From assembly GCF_015244675.1 (NCBI RefSeq), contig NZ_JABCQO010000002.1:248001-312000 (forward strand): a stretch of DNA of 64,000 bases, written 5' to 3'. The DNA is from Gluconobacter cerevisiae. GTDB lineage: Bacteria > Pseudomonadota > Alphaproteobacteria > Acetobacterales > Acetobacteraceae. A model generated the notes under the pieces. It was not told the DNA's origin, searched no databases, and was given only the letters and a program-made list of their open reading frames with translations. Every line of letters begins with the position of its first letter. The first letter of the stretch is position 1. A program made the translations under genes and the position numbers. Below are positions 18,154-26,879 of this stretch, in pieces.

Positions 18154-18614
18154 CCGACGATACGATTGACCCTGTCGAAGGCGCCCCGGAAAACAACCCG
18201 CAGACGGGAACGTGGAGCGTGCGCATCATCGACCTGTCCGGCGCGTCGGAAGGCGAGGATGACACGGTCGAGGTGGTCAAGGACTTCATCGACCTGATGC
18301 ACGCCAATGCCTATGCCCGCGCATACGTTCGCGACAGTATCGAGCGGTGCCGCACTCCGGGTGCGAGCAGCAAGGAAGTGATCGAGAACTGGTTCGCTTT
18401 CGGTGAAAATGCCGAAGTCGTGGACGCTGGCGAGGATGGCTGGAAGTCCTCCACGGAACTCGAAGACTTCGCGGCCAGCCGCGCGACCCCGATGGAGCGT
18501 GACTGGCGCGCCATTGATCCGCGTCGCCTCGTCGATGATGAGGAAATCGCCGGGCCGCCGGATGAGGATGACGACGAGGACGACGAAAACCGCCACGAAG
18601 TGATCCGTCACTGA
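18150..18614 (+). CDS. Acidic conserved-type protein of unknown function
   Basis: A 154-aa soluble protein that overlaps pncB by four bases (ATGA). Its composition is strongly acidic, ending in a run of Asp/Glu (DEDDDEDDENRHE). The centre (VVKDFIDLMHANAYARAYVR, then DSIERCRTPGASSKEVIENW) looks helical and well ordered. I recognise no domain. Coupling to pncB suggests a link with it or simple co-expression. Codon use and base composition match the neighbours, so it is a real gene. Confidence 0.7.
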   Translation: MTDDTIDPVEGAPENNPQTGTWSVRIIDLSGASEGEDDTVEVVKDFIDLMHANAYARAYVRDSIERCRTPGASSKEVIENWFAFGENAEVVDAGEDGWKSSTELEDFAASRATPMERDWRAIDPRRLVDDEEIAGPPDEDDDEDDENRHEVIRH

Positions 18615-18622
18615 ACACCTGA

Positions 18623-18655
18623 TGCAGGGAAGGGGCATGTTCCCCTTCCTTTGCA
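18623..18655. terminator. Strong hairpin after the pncB operon
   Basis: An imperfect stem of about 13 bp centred on GGAAGGGG/CCCCTTCC with loop CATGTT, nine bases after the acidic-protein stop. A T-run is lacking, so it may be a processing or 3'-protection structure rather than a true intrinsic terminator. It separates the pncB group from gltX. Confidence 0.45.
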
Positions 18656-18713
18656 TGGTCCTTCCTGAAAACCCGCTCTGGAAACGCGGCGCATCATGCG
18701 GCATTAAGGCGTC

Positions 18714-20048
18714 ATGAAATTGCGCTTCGCTCCGTCCCCGACCGGTTACCTGCATGTTGGCAATGCGCGCCTTGCCGTCGCCAACTTTCTTTTCGCGCGC
18801 CATAACGGCGCAAAATTCCTGCTGCGGATCGACGATACCGATACCAGCCGGGGCAAGCCCGAATATGAAGAGGCAATCGGCAAGGACCTGTCCTGGCTGG
18901 GGCTGAAGTGGGACGAATATGTCCGCCAGTCCGAACGGCTGGACCGTTATGCCGAAGTCATTGAAAAGCTGAAGGCAACAGGCCGTCTCTATCCGTGCTT
19001 TGAGACGGAATATGAGCTGAACGCCAAGCGCGAAGCCCGCATCCGCTGCGGCAAGGCACCCATCTACGACCGTGCCATGCTCAAGCTTACGGCTGACCAG
19101 CGCGCGCGCGCCGAAGCCAACGGCAAAACGCCGCACTGGCGCTTCCGCCTGAGTGATGGCAGTCGCAAGTGGAACGACCTCGTCATGGACGAGTGCTCGG
19201 TCAAGCTGACGGCCATTTCCGATCCGGTGCTGGTGCGTGGCGACGGGACGATTCTGTACACGCTGGCCTCCGTGATCGACGATCTGGATCTGGGCATCAC
19301 CCATATTGTCCGTGGTGAAGACCATGTGACCAATACGGGCGTGCAGATCGACATTGCCGAGGCGCTGGGTGCGAAGCCCAACCGTTTCACCTTCGCGCAT
19401 CTGCCGCTGTTGCTGGATTCTGACGGCGGGAAGCTGTCCAAGCGGTTCGACTCGCTTGCGCTGAAATCCCTGCGTCAAGACGGGCTGGAGCCGATGTCGA
19501 TCGTCTCCTATCTTGCCCGCGTGGGATCGTCGGATGATCCGCAGGTCATGACGATGGACGAGGCCATTGCGGCCTATGACATCTCGCATGTTTCCAAGTC
19601 GGCCGCGCGGTTCGACATGACGCAGCTTCTCGCCCTGAACCGCCGTGCGCTGCACAGTCTGCCGTTCGAGGCTGCAAAGGCGCATCTGCCGCCGGAAGCC
19701 GACGAGACGTTCTGGAACGCCGTGCGTGGAAACGTCGACCTCTCCGCCGAGATCCCGCATTGGTGGGACGTGGTGCATGGCACGATCGTCCCGCCCTCAC
19801 AGCCTGAAGACCGTGAGTTCCTTCAGCACGCCCTCGACACCCTTCCCGCCGAGCCGTGGGGCGAGGACACCTGGAAGGACTGGACCAATACGCTCAAGGA
19901 GGCTTCGGGCCGCAAGGGACGAACCCTCTTCATGCCGCTGCGTCTGGCACTGACAGGTGAAGACGCAGGTCCGGAATTGCACGTCCTGCTTGGCCTGATG
20001 GGACGCGAGCGCACGTTTGCTCGTTTGCTGGACGCCATTCAGGCCTGA
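18714..20048 (+). CDS. gltX: Glutamyl-tRNA synthetase
   Basis: Class I synthetase that charges tRNA-Glu, and probably tRNA-Gln in species using the GatCAB route. FAPSPTGYLHVGNAR at residues 5-19 contains the HIGH-type motif (H14VGNA), and GGKLSKRF near residue 240 is the KMSKS-type loop. At 444 aa it is near the length of the discriminating bacterial enzymes. Alphaproteobacteria commonly have two gltX paralogues. Which one this is cannot be decided here. The upstream AAGG and the position of the catalytic motif fix the start. Confidence 0.94.
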   Translation: MKLRFAPSPTGYLHVGNARLAVANFLFARHNGAKFLLRIDDTDTSRGKPEYEEAIGKDLSWLGLKWDEYVRQSERLDRYAEVIEKLKATGRLYPCFETEYELNAKREARIRCGKAPIYDRAMLKLTADQRARAEANGKTPHWRFRLSDGSRKWNDLVMDECSVKLTAISDPVLVRGDGTILYTLASVIDDLDLGITHIVRGEDHVTNTGVQIDIAEALGAKPNRFTFAHLPLLLDSDGGKLSKRFDSLALKSLRQDGLEPMSIVSYLARVGSSDDPQVMTMDEAIAAYDISHVSKSAARFDMTQLLALNRRALHSLPFEAAKAHLPPEADETFWNAVRGNVDLSAEIPHWWDVVHGTIVPPSQPEDREFLQHALDTLPAEPWGEDTWKDWTNTLKEASGRKGRTLFMPLRLALTGEDAGPELHVLLGLMGRERTFARLLDAIQA

Positions 20049-20056
20049 ACCTGTCT

Positions 20057-20098
20057 CCCCGTCGTGCTTTCTGAAAAGCACGACGGGGCTGATTTTTT
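20057..20098. terminator. Intrinsic terminator between gltX and the epimerase gene
   Basis: A 14-bp perfect stem, CCCCGTCGTGCTTT with AAAGCACGACGGGG, loop CTGA, followed after three bases by a T-run (20092-20098) on the plus strand. It terminates gltX, and the T-run touches the stop of the convergent epimerase gene. Confidence 0.9.
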
Positions 20099-20982
20099 CA
20101 GATCGCTCTGACGGACCAGAATGCCGTCCAGCTTTCGCCCGGATTTAGATGTAACAGGCCGGGTTTCTGCGAAAAATCGCCTTTGAATCCAACCGGTGTC
20201 GCATAGCCGTACCAGGGCTCGATACACAGGAAATCGGCTCCGGGTTTCGTCCACAAGCCAAGCTCTTTAAATCCGCCCCAGACAAACCGGATGCCCGCTC
20301 CGTCCGGCCCGACCATGTCCACGGACCGGCTTTCGGGCTTCTCCATGATGAGCGCGTCTTTTTCAAAAAGCGCATCCGTCAGTGCAAGCACGTTGTCCCG
20401 GACCGGCGTATGCTGTTTTTCCGGCAAAAGCAGTCCGTCAGCGTCAATGCGTCGGACGGGCAGGGGCTCGTCATATTCAAAAACCAGCTTGTAGCTGTCT
20501 TTTGCCACGCCCTCTTTCAGCGGCCAGCGGAACGCCGGATGTGCCCCGAGGGAGGCATGAAGCGTGCTGGTGCTGTCCGGATTATGCAGATGATACGAGA
20601 CACGCAGAGTGTTGTTCTCGATCAGATAGACCAGTCGCAGCTTGAACGCGGACGGGAAGAGCGCACGGCTTTCGGCGTCGTCCACCAGCTCCAGTGTGCA
20701 GCCCTCGGGCGTCCGTGCGATCCAGCGGAAGACCCGGTCACGCGCTAAGCCGTGCTGTTTCAGCCGGACGGGCGTGCCATCGAGCGTGATCTCATGTTCG
20801 GGGAGGCGGCCAATAATCGGAAACAGGACCGGCGACTGTCTCGGCCATGCCGGTCCTGCGTTCCAGAGCAGATCGTCCGTCCCGTTATGCAAGGCGACCA
20901 GTTCGGCGCCATGGCTTCTGACCGAGGCTTTCAGCAGGCCGGTTCCGAAATCATGTCTGTCGTCCGTCACGATATCCGTCAT
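20098..20982 (-). CDS. Aldose 1-epimerase family protein
   Basis: A 294-aa galactose mutarotase-fold protein that likely interconverts anomers of a sugar or sugar phosphate. It aligns in style with the LacX/YeaD branch rather than classical GalM: ARSHGAEL-type opening (VRSHGAELVALHN), LLWNAGPAWPRQSPVLFPIIG, SLGAHPAFRWPL with the catalytic His, and CIEPWYGYATP near the C-terminus with the catalytic Glu region. It is last in the cysS-trmJ-Kir operon, 13 bases after the channel gene. Confidence 0.85.
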   Translation of the reverse strand: MTDIVTDDRHDFGTGLLKASVRSHGAELVALHNGTDDLLWNAGPAWPRQSPVLFPIIGRLPEHEITLDGTPVRLKQHGLARDRVFRWIARTPEGCTLELVDDAESRALFPSAFKLRLVYLIENNTLRVSYHLHNPDSTSTLHASLGAHPAFRWPLKEGVAKDSYKLVFEYDEPLPVRRIDADGLLLPEKQHTPVRDNVLALTDALFEKDALIMEKPESRSVDMVGPDGAGIRFVWGGFKELGLWTKPGADFLCIEPWYGYATPVGFKGDFSQKPGLLHLNPGESWTAFWSVRAI

Positions 20983-20995
20983 GGGATGTCTCCTG

Positions 20996-21988
20996 TCAGG
21001 GGGTAGGATCAGGCGTTTGCGGCGTATCGCCCGGCTCGGTCGTATGGAAACGACGGAAATCGACTTCCACGCGCCCGTCCGGACGATTGGCGATCATATC
21101 TGAAAAACGGTAGCCGTGTTTCACATGTCCGATTTCGTAGGCATGACGGGCGAAAACGGTCTGGGACGAGATTTCGTCCGTCCCGTCCATCGTGATGATG
21201 ATTTCCGCGTTCTGATCGATCAGCGTCTCGGCGGACAGGCCATAAAGCGGGCTCTGTGCATCGATCAGATGGGTTGCGTTCAGACTGATCCGGAAGATCG
21301 GCATGTGGGACTGCACGAGCGTCAGGCGGTCGAAACGCCGGACCAGACGTCCGCGTTCGTCCGGCATCAGGCGCGTGAGGGTCATCTCGATATTGGCGGA
21401 CAGAATCAGGGTCCGGCGCTGGTTGGCAATGCGAATCGTGAGAGTGGGGATCACGTCGTCATAGGAGACGACCGCGACATGACTGAACAGGACGCGGGCG
21501 CGGGGGCGCGAAAAGCGGGCGAAGACCAGCCCTGTGGCGAGCGCGTTCAGCATCATGCCCGCCAGCACTTCGAACGAGACGATGGTGTTTGTCAGTCGTC
21601 CGACTGGAGCCATGGTGCCGTAGCCCACGGTCGAAATGGTTTGAACGCTAAAGAAAATATCGTCGAGGAAATCCCCGTTCGGAACGCCACTGACGCTGTG
21701 CGGGATGACGTAATACATCAGGGCAAAGGCGACATTGATGACCAGATACAGCCCCATGGACGCCCAGAAGAACGTGAACCAGCTCATGGTCATGAGGGTG
21801 TGGTAGAGATCCCCGAAAACCCCGGCATCCAGACCGGTGCGGATGATGTCGCTGCGGCCGTTCTCTTCGAGAACATGCGCCCGGATCCTGTTGACCGTCT
21901 CGACGACGGTGGGATGTCCGTGCTGTGATTCTGGCGCCCCCGGATCAGGTCGGGCTTGCATCCGTTTCCGGTGGCGCCAGTGAATCAT
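20996..21988 (-). CDS. Prokaryotic inward-rectifier potassium channel (KirBac type)
   Basis: A 330-aa channel with two transmembrane helices (residues ~70-92 and ~133-157) around a pore loop whose selectivity filter is TVGYG at residues 120-124. The ~170-residue C-terminal domain (RVLFSHVAVVSYDDVIPTL, then SPLYGLSAETL) matches the immunoglobulin-like cytoplasmic domain of Kir channels. The amphipathic slide helix lies around GDLYHTLMTMSW. These channels pass K+ and are gated by lipids or pH. The gene sits 4 bases after trmJ and 13 before the epimerase. A role in K+ homeostasis is inferred. Confidence 0.92.
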   Translation of the reverse strand: MIHWRHRKRMQARPDPGAPESQHGHPTVVETVNRIRAHVLEENGRSDIIRTGLDAGVFGDLYHTLMTMSWFTFFWASMGLYLVINVAFALMYYVIPHSVSGVPNGDFLDDIFFSVQTISTVGYGTMAPVGRLTNTIVSFEVLAGMMLNALATGLVFARFSRPRARVLFSHVAVVSYDDVIPTLTIRIANQRRTLILSANIEMTLTRLMPDERGRLVRRFDRLTLVQSHMPIFRISLNATHLIDAQSPLYGLSAETLIDQNAEIIITMDGTDEISSQTVFARHAYEIGHVKHGYRFSDMIANRPDGRVEVDFRRFHTTEPGDTPQTPDPTP

Positions 21989-21992
21989 GGGG

Positions 21993-22787
21993 TCAGCTCC
22001 TGTTCCTGCGGGCGCTGCTCAGTTCGCTGACAACGCCGTGAAGGGTGCGAAGCTCCTGTTCCGTGACTTCGCCTCTGGTGAAGAAATGACGCAGGTTCCG
22101 CACCATGCCGGGGCGTTTCTGCTCGTTTCTGAGGAAATTGGTCTCATCCAGATCGCGGATGAGGTGGGACATGAAATTTTCCATCTCCCCCTTCGTCGCC
22201 ACATGCGTCTCATTGGTCATGAGTTCGCGCGGTGGCGTCATGTCCTCGGTCAGGAACCACTCATAGGCCATGATGAGCACGGCCTGTGCGAGGTTGAGGG
22301 ACATGAATTTCGGGTTGAGCGGATAGCGGACCAGCGTATCGGCGCGGGCCATGTCCTCGTTGTCCAGCCCTGCGCGCTCGGGTCCGAACAGGATGCCGGT
22401 GCGCAGGCCGCGGGTGGAGGCGACGCGCAGTTCGGCCGCGGCACCTCGCGCGGTCATGACCGGCTTGACCACATGGCGCGGGCGCGGACACGTTGCGAAA
22501 ATACGGTGCAGGTCCGCCACCGCGTCGTCCACGGTTTCGAAAACCTGCGCCGCATCCAGAATCCGATCCGCGCCTGACGACGCATACCAGGCGCGTTCCT
22601 GCGGCCAGCCGTCGCGCGGTGCCACAATGCGCAGATGGAACAGGCCGCCATTCGCCATGGCGCGCGCGGTCGTGCCGATATTCTCGGCAAGCTGCGGACG
22701 CACCAGAATCACAACCGGATCAAAGTCTCCAAGGGGGCCGATATCCGCCCCGCCGTCACGTCCGGTCATGATTACGCCTTTCGCCAT
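21993..22787 (-). CDS. trmJ: tRNA (cytidine/uridine-2'-O-)-methyltransferase TrmJ
   Basis: A 264-aa SPOUT methyltransferase that 2'-O-methylates position 32 of several tRNAs. The knot motifs are clear: VILVRPQLAENIGTTARAM at the N-terminus, ILFGPERAGLDNEDMA in the middle and PLNPKFMSLNLAQAVLIMAY before the C-terminal helix. A start at 22787 overlaps cysS by 16 bases. ATG at 22769 has AAAGG well spaced and may be the true start (258 aa). It is cotranscribed with cysS. Confidence 0.92.
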   Translation of the reverse strand: MAKGVIMTGRDGGADIGPLGDFDPVVILVRPQLAENIGTTARAMANGGLFHLRIVAPRDGWPQERAWYASSGADRILDAAQVFETVDDAVADLHRIFATCPRPRHVVKPVMTARGAAAELRVASTRGLRTGILFGPERAGLDNEDMARADTLVRYPLNPKFMSLNLAQAVLIMAYEWFLTEDMTPPRELMTNETHVATKGEMENFMSHLIRDLDETNFLRNEQKRPGMVRNLRHFFTRGEVTEQELRTLHGVVSELSSARRNRS

Positions 22788-24130
22788 GTTGTGCCACCGG
22801 GGCCGTCTTCAAGGGTAATGCCATCGGCGGCAAGCTGCGCACGAATGGCATCAGCACGGGCGAAATCGCGGGACTTGCGGGCCGCAAGGCGCTCTTCGAT
22901 CAGGGTTTCGATCGCACTGGCATCCACACCGGACTGGAACCACTCGGCGGGGGTGACATTGAACAGGCCCAGCATCTTTCCGGCAGCCAGAAGACTGGAG
23001 GCCGCGTCCTGATCGCCCTGCATGGCGGCGTCCGCCAGCGGGTGGAGGGCCGCGATGGCCAAAGGCGTGTTCAGATCGTCGCACAGCGCGTCCATGACCG
23101 CTGCCGGAACAGCGGCACCCGGTTGCGCATCGCCGCGTTCAAGTGCCCGGTACAGCCGATCCAGTACCCGACGGGCTTCTTCCAGCTTGTCCCAGCTGAA
23201 ATCCAGCGTGGAGCGATACTGCGCGCCCAGATACAGCAGGCGCAGCGGTTCGGCGGGCGAACGGTCCAGCACTTCGCGGATCGTGAAGAAATTGCCGAGC
23301 GATTTCGACATTTTCTCGCCGTTCGACAGCAGCATCCCGTTATGGACCCAGTGCGTGGCGAATTTGCCGTGCGGATGGCAGCACATGGACTGCGCGCGCT
23401 CGTTCTCATGGTGCGGGAACAGCAGATCGTCGCCGCCGCCATGAATGTCGAAGCTCTCGCCCAGATAACGGTGCGACATGGCCGAGCATTCGATATGCCA
23501 GCCCGGCCGTCCGCGCCCATAAGGGCTGTCCCAGCCCGGCAGCTCCGGCTCGGACGGCTTCCACAGCACGAAATCGCCCGGATCACGCTTGTAGGGTGCA
23601 ACTTCAACACGGGCACCCGCGATCATGTCATCGAGCGAGCGGCCCGAAAGTGCGCCATAGGACGGGAAGCTGCGGACTGCGAACAACACATGCCCTTCGG
23701 CTTCATAGGCATGCCCGGTTTCGATCAGCTGCGCGATCATCTCCAGCATATCGTCGATATGATGGGTCGCGCGGGGCTCGATATCGGGCGGCAGAATGAA
23801 GAGTGACGCGAGATCTTCATGAAAGGCCTGCGTCGTGCGTTCGGTCAGGGCGGAAATGTCCTCGCCGTTCTCTTTCGCGCGCGCGTTGATCTTGTCGTCC
23901 ACGTCGGTGACGTTGCGGACGTAAGTGACGCGCGGATACAGCGTCCGCAGCAGACGAATGAGGATATCCGCGCACATCATGGCCCGCAGATTGCCTATAT
24001 GCGCGCGGTCATAGACGGTCGGTCCGCAGAAATAGACGCGCACATTCTCAGGATCGAGGGGCGTGAACGGTCGCTTTTCGCGAAGATGGGTATCGTGCAG
24101 GCGGAGCACGTGTGCAGCAGGATCGGCCAT
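22772..24130 (-). CDS. cysS: Cysteinyl-tRNA synthetase
   Basis: A 452-aa class I synthetase. VYFCGPTVYDRAHIGN (Cys35 binds zinc, H44IGN is the HIGH motif), HIECSAMSHRYLG and the following GGGDDLLFPHHENE complete the zinc site, and GEKMSKSLGNF near residue 271 is the KMSKS loop. I chose ATG at 24130. An upstream frame to 24271 exists, but its extra 47 residues overlap the divergent MATE gene and are not family-like. It is first in a four-gene operon with trmJ, the Kir channel and the epimerase. Confidence 0.95.
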   Translation of the reverse strand: MADPAAHVLRLHDTHLREKRPFTPLDPENVRVYFCGPTVYDRAHIGNLRAMMCADILIRLLRTLYPRVTYVRNVTDVDDKINARAKENGEDISALTERTTQAFHEDLASLFILPPDIEPRATHHIDDMLEMIAQLIETGHAYEAEGHVLFAVRSFPSYGALSGRSLDDMIAGARVEVAPYKRDPGDFVLWKPSEPELPGWDSPYGRGRPGWHIECSAMSHRYLGESFDIHGGGDDLLFPHHENERAQSMCCHPHGKFATHWVHNGMLLSNGEKMSKSLGNFFTIREVLDRSPAEPLRLLYLGAQYRSTLDFSWDKLEEARRVLDRLYRALERGDAQPGAAVPAAVMDALCDDLNTPLAIAALHPLADAAMQGDQDAASSLLAAGKMLGLFNVTPAEWFQSGVDASAIETLIEERLAARKSRDFARADAIRAQLAADGITLEDGPGGTTWRKA

Positions 24131-24214
24131 ATGCCGATCAATGCGCCAGCCTTGGTTTGGGCGCAACAGGCTTGTTACTCTTGTCGGCAGGTTTGACGCC
24201 TGTATTAGGGAGGC

Positions 24215-25612
24215 ATGAGCAGCACCTTTTCCAGTCATCCGCCGTCTGACCCGACAACGCCACGCAATCATGCCTTAACGCTCGTGCGGATTGCGCTGCC
24301 GTTGGCCCTGTCGCAGCTCTCCGAAATGGCGATGGGTGTCACGGATACGGTCCTGCTTGGCGGTCTCGGGGTGACGGAACTGGCCATTGGCGGTCTGTCC
24401 AGCACGTTCTTCTTCACGACGATGGTGACGTTTCAGGCCATTCTCGGTGGGGCAGGGGTGCTTCTGTCGCATGGGCGCGGCGCGGAAGATCATGGTCGCA
24501 CGTCCCATGACGGGCGCAGCGTCATGAGCGCAACCCTCTTACTCGCCATTGCGGTTTTCGTTCCGTGTGCCCTGCTGCTAGCCTTTTCGAAAACCATCTT
24601 CACTTCCATCGGCGAACCGGCGGAAGTCATCACGCATGGCAGCCGCTTCATTGATATTCTGCTGCTGTCACTTCTGCCTGATCTGGCTGTCATTGGCGTT
24701 CTGCGTGTCGCGCTGCCGGCGCTGGGCGCCGAGACGCTGCTGCTCTGGATCATGCCGGCCATGGCGGTCTGCAACGGGCTGACCAATGCGGCGCTGATCC
24801 ACGGCTGGGCAGGACTTCCGGCTATGGGGCTTTATGGTTCGGCAACGGCCACCACCCTGACGGGCTGGGTCGTTAGCTTTGCCCTGTTCGGACTTTGCCT
24901 GACCCATGAGCGCGTCAGGGCGGTTCTGAAACCCGCGCCTGTGCAGTGGGCCGTCATGAAGGATCTGCTGAAGCTCGGCGGACCGATGATGATGGGGGCT
25001 GCGGCCGAGATCCTGATGTTCCAGATTACTAGCCTGCGCGCCGGTGAACTCGGAACGCCCAGTCTTGCGGCCCATCAGGTCGCGGTCAATGTCAGTTCGC
25101 TGCTGTTCATGGTGTGTCTGGCGATCGGTCAGGCGACGAATGTGCGTGTAGCCTACTGGCGCGGAGCAGGGCGCATGGAGCAGGGGCGTCGCGCGGCCCT
25201 GACCGGAATGGGCATCGTGCTGATGTGGAGCCTTGCCACATCCTCGCTGCTGCTGATCTGGCCGGAAAAGATCCTGCCGCTCTATTTCTCGAATCGTGCG
25301 CCGGATCCTGAAACCACGGCGCTTGTCGTGACGCTCCTCAAGATTGCCGGGCTCTACCAGATTGCGGATGGCCTGCAATGCGTCTTCAGCGGTGCCCTCC
25401 GGGGCTGCGGAGACGCCGTGACTCCCATGCTGATTGCCATGGCGAGTTATGGTCTGGTCGGCCTGGTCTTCGGCGGCTGGCTGGCTTTCCATCAACATTT
25501 CGGCGTTGAAGGTCTCTGGATCGGCATGGCGCTGGCGCTGGCCACGACCTGCGTGGCCTTCGGGATCAGGCTGCTTCGCGTGATGCGGAAACCTTTGCCT
25601 GCCACATCGTGA
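24215..25612 (+). CDS. MATE-family multidrug/toxin exporter
   Basis: A 465-aa inner-membrane protein with about 12 hydrophobic segments in two similar halves, the MATE layout (LPLALSQLSEMAMGVTDTVL near the start and KLGGPMMMGAAAEILMF at the start of the second half). Family members export cationic drugs or metabolites using Na+ or H+. It is divergent from cysS, with GGGAGG just before the ATG. Its last 47 bases overlap the convergent MFS gene, both reading frames being intact. Confidence 0.9.
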   Translation: MSSTFSSHPPSDPTTPRNHALTLVRIALPLALSQLSEMAMGVTDTVLLGGLGVTELAIGGLSSTFFFTTMVTFQAILGGAGVLLSHGRGAEDHGRTSHDGRSVMSATLLLAIAVFVPCALLLAFSKTIFTSIGEPAEVITHGSRFIDILLLSLLPDLAVIGVLRVALPALGAETLLLWIMPAMAVCNGLTNAALIHGWAGLPAMGLYGSATATTLTGWVVSFALFGLCLTHERVRAVLKPAPVQWAVMKDLLKLGGPMMMGAAAEILMFQITSLRAGELGTPSLAAHQVAVNVSSLLFMVCLAIGQATNVRVAYWRGAGRMEQGRRAALTGMGIVLMWSLATSSLLLIWPEKILPLYFSNRAPDPETTALVVTLLKIAGLYQIADGLQCVFSGALRGCGDAVTPMLIAMASYGLVGLVFGGWLAFHQHFGVEGLWIGMALALATTCVAFGIRLLRVMRKPLPATS

Positions 25613-26780
25613 GACCGTAAATCACCAGTCCCAGCGCAGAGAAGATGGCGCCACCCCAGCCAACGGACCCCAGCCCGAACCCTGAACTGACCAGCATGGC
25701 TCCAAACCAGGCCCCGAAGGCGTTGGCCATATTGAAAGCCGAGTGGTTGAGCGAGGCCGCCAGTGTCTGGGCGTCCCCGGCGACTTCCATTAGTCGTGTC
25801 TGAAGGGCAGGTGAGAGCATGATGATCCCGGCCGGAACCAGGAACGTGATCGGCAACATGGCGTAAGGCGAGGGCAGCAACAGCCAGAACCCCAGCATGA
25901 AGACAATGCTGACCGTCAGGGAGACGATCACCGTCCGGTCGATGCTACGGTCCGCCATGGCCCCGCCGAACGCATTGCCCGCTACCATGCCCAGTCCCCA
26001 CACGACCTGATAGACAGCCACGAGCCAGCCCGGAAGCTGCGTGATGTCCGTCAGTCCGGTTGTGAGGAAGGTGTAGATTCCGAACAGTCCACCAAACCCG
26101 ACTGCGCTGGTCAGCAGCGTCAACAGAACCTGAGGCCGTTTGAAAGCGCCGAGTTCGGTCAGCGCGGTTGCGCCCGGATGCGGCCTGTCACGAGGGGCGA
26201 AGAACCAGATTCCCACGAAACACACGAGGCCCAGTGCCGCAATAACCCCGTAAGTGATGCGCCAGCCGACATGACTTGCAGCATATGTTGACAGTGGTGA
26301 TCCGATAACGGTCGAGATCATGATGCCGGACAGCACACGTCCGACTGCCCGTCCGCGCCGTGCACGCTCGACCATCGATGCGCCGATCAGAGCCGAAACG
26401 CCGAAAAACGCGCCATGAGGCAGTCCGGTCATGAACCGCATGAGTTCAATGCCAGCAAGGTTCGGCATCAGAATGCTGCCGATATTGCCAGCGATGAACA
26501 GGCACAGCAGACAGAGCAGAAGTGTGCGCCGCGGCAGACGCGCGCCAGTGATCGCAATCAGCGGCGCTCCGACGACAACCCCCATCGCATAAGCCGAGAT
26601 GGCCCAGCTCGCCTGCGGAATGGTGATGTTCAGGGAATGGGAAAATTCCGGCAACAGACCCATCATGGCGAATTCGCCGGTGCCGATGGTGAATGTCGCC
26701 AGCATGAGGGACAGCATGGCCGGTCCGACGCCGTGGGGCGGTCGCACCCGTTCGACGTCGAGAGGTTCGATGGAGTCCAT
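25566..26780 (-). CDS. MFS transporter, DHA1-type efflux permease
   Basis: A 404-aa protein with 12 predicted helices. SLMLATFTIGTGEFAMMGLL in helix 1 and the ARLPRRTLLL loop 2-3 are typical of the AraJ/YdhP sugar- or drug-efflux group. GIMISTVIGSPLSTYAA matches motif C of antiporters. I chose ATG at 26780, since the longer frame to 26855 adds a polar stretch without family character. The 3' end overlaps the MATE gene on the other strand (25566-25612). The substrate is unknown. Confidence 0.88.
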   Translation of the reverse strand: MDSIEPLDVERVRPPHGVGPAMLSLMLATFTIGTGEFAMMGLLPEFSHSLNITIPQASWAISAYAMGVVVGAPLIAITGARLPRRTLLLCLLCLFIAGNIGSILMPNLAGIELMRFMTGLPHGAFFGVSALIGASMVERARRGRAVGRVLSGIMISTVIGSPLSTYAASHVGWRITYGVIAALGLVCFVGIWFFAPRDRPHPGATALTELGAFKRPQVLLTLLTSAVGFGGLFGIYTFLTTGLTDITQLPGWLVAVYQVVWGLGMVAGNAFGGAMADRSIDRTVIVSLTVSIVFMLGFWLLLPSPYAMLPITFLVPAGIIMLSPALQTRLMEVAGDAQTLAASLNHSAFNMANAFGAWFGAMLVSSGFGLGSVGWGGAIFSALGLVIYGLTMWQAKVSASREAA

Positions 26781-26840
26781 GAGGAGAGTTCCGGGAATGG
26801 GGGTCAGGACCGTCCTGCCATTGCCGGGCTCTGAAAAGCT

Positions 26841-26872
26841 GTCGTGGCACCCCATCTTTGAGGAGCCACGAC
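26841..26872 (-). terminator. Hairpin after the BON/LysM gene
   Basis: GTCGTGGC (26841-26848) pairs with GCCACGAC (26865-26872), eight bases past the BON/LysM stop on the minus strand. Only a short T-run (AGCTTTTC) follows, so it is a weak terminator at best. The next gene (MFS) is on the same strand and starts at 26780. Confidence 0.45.
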
Positions 26873-26879
26873 GAACAGA

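Noticed and set aside
24131..24271. 47-codon extension of cysS
   Set aside because: It overlaps the divergent MATE gene and precedes the conserved CysS start. ATG at 24130 fits the family.
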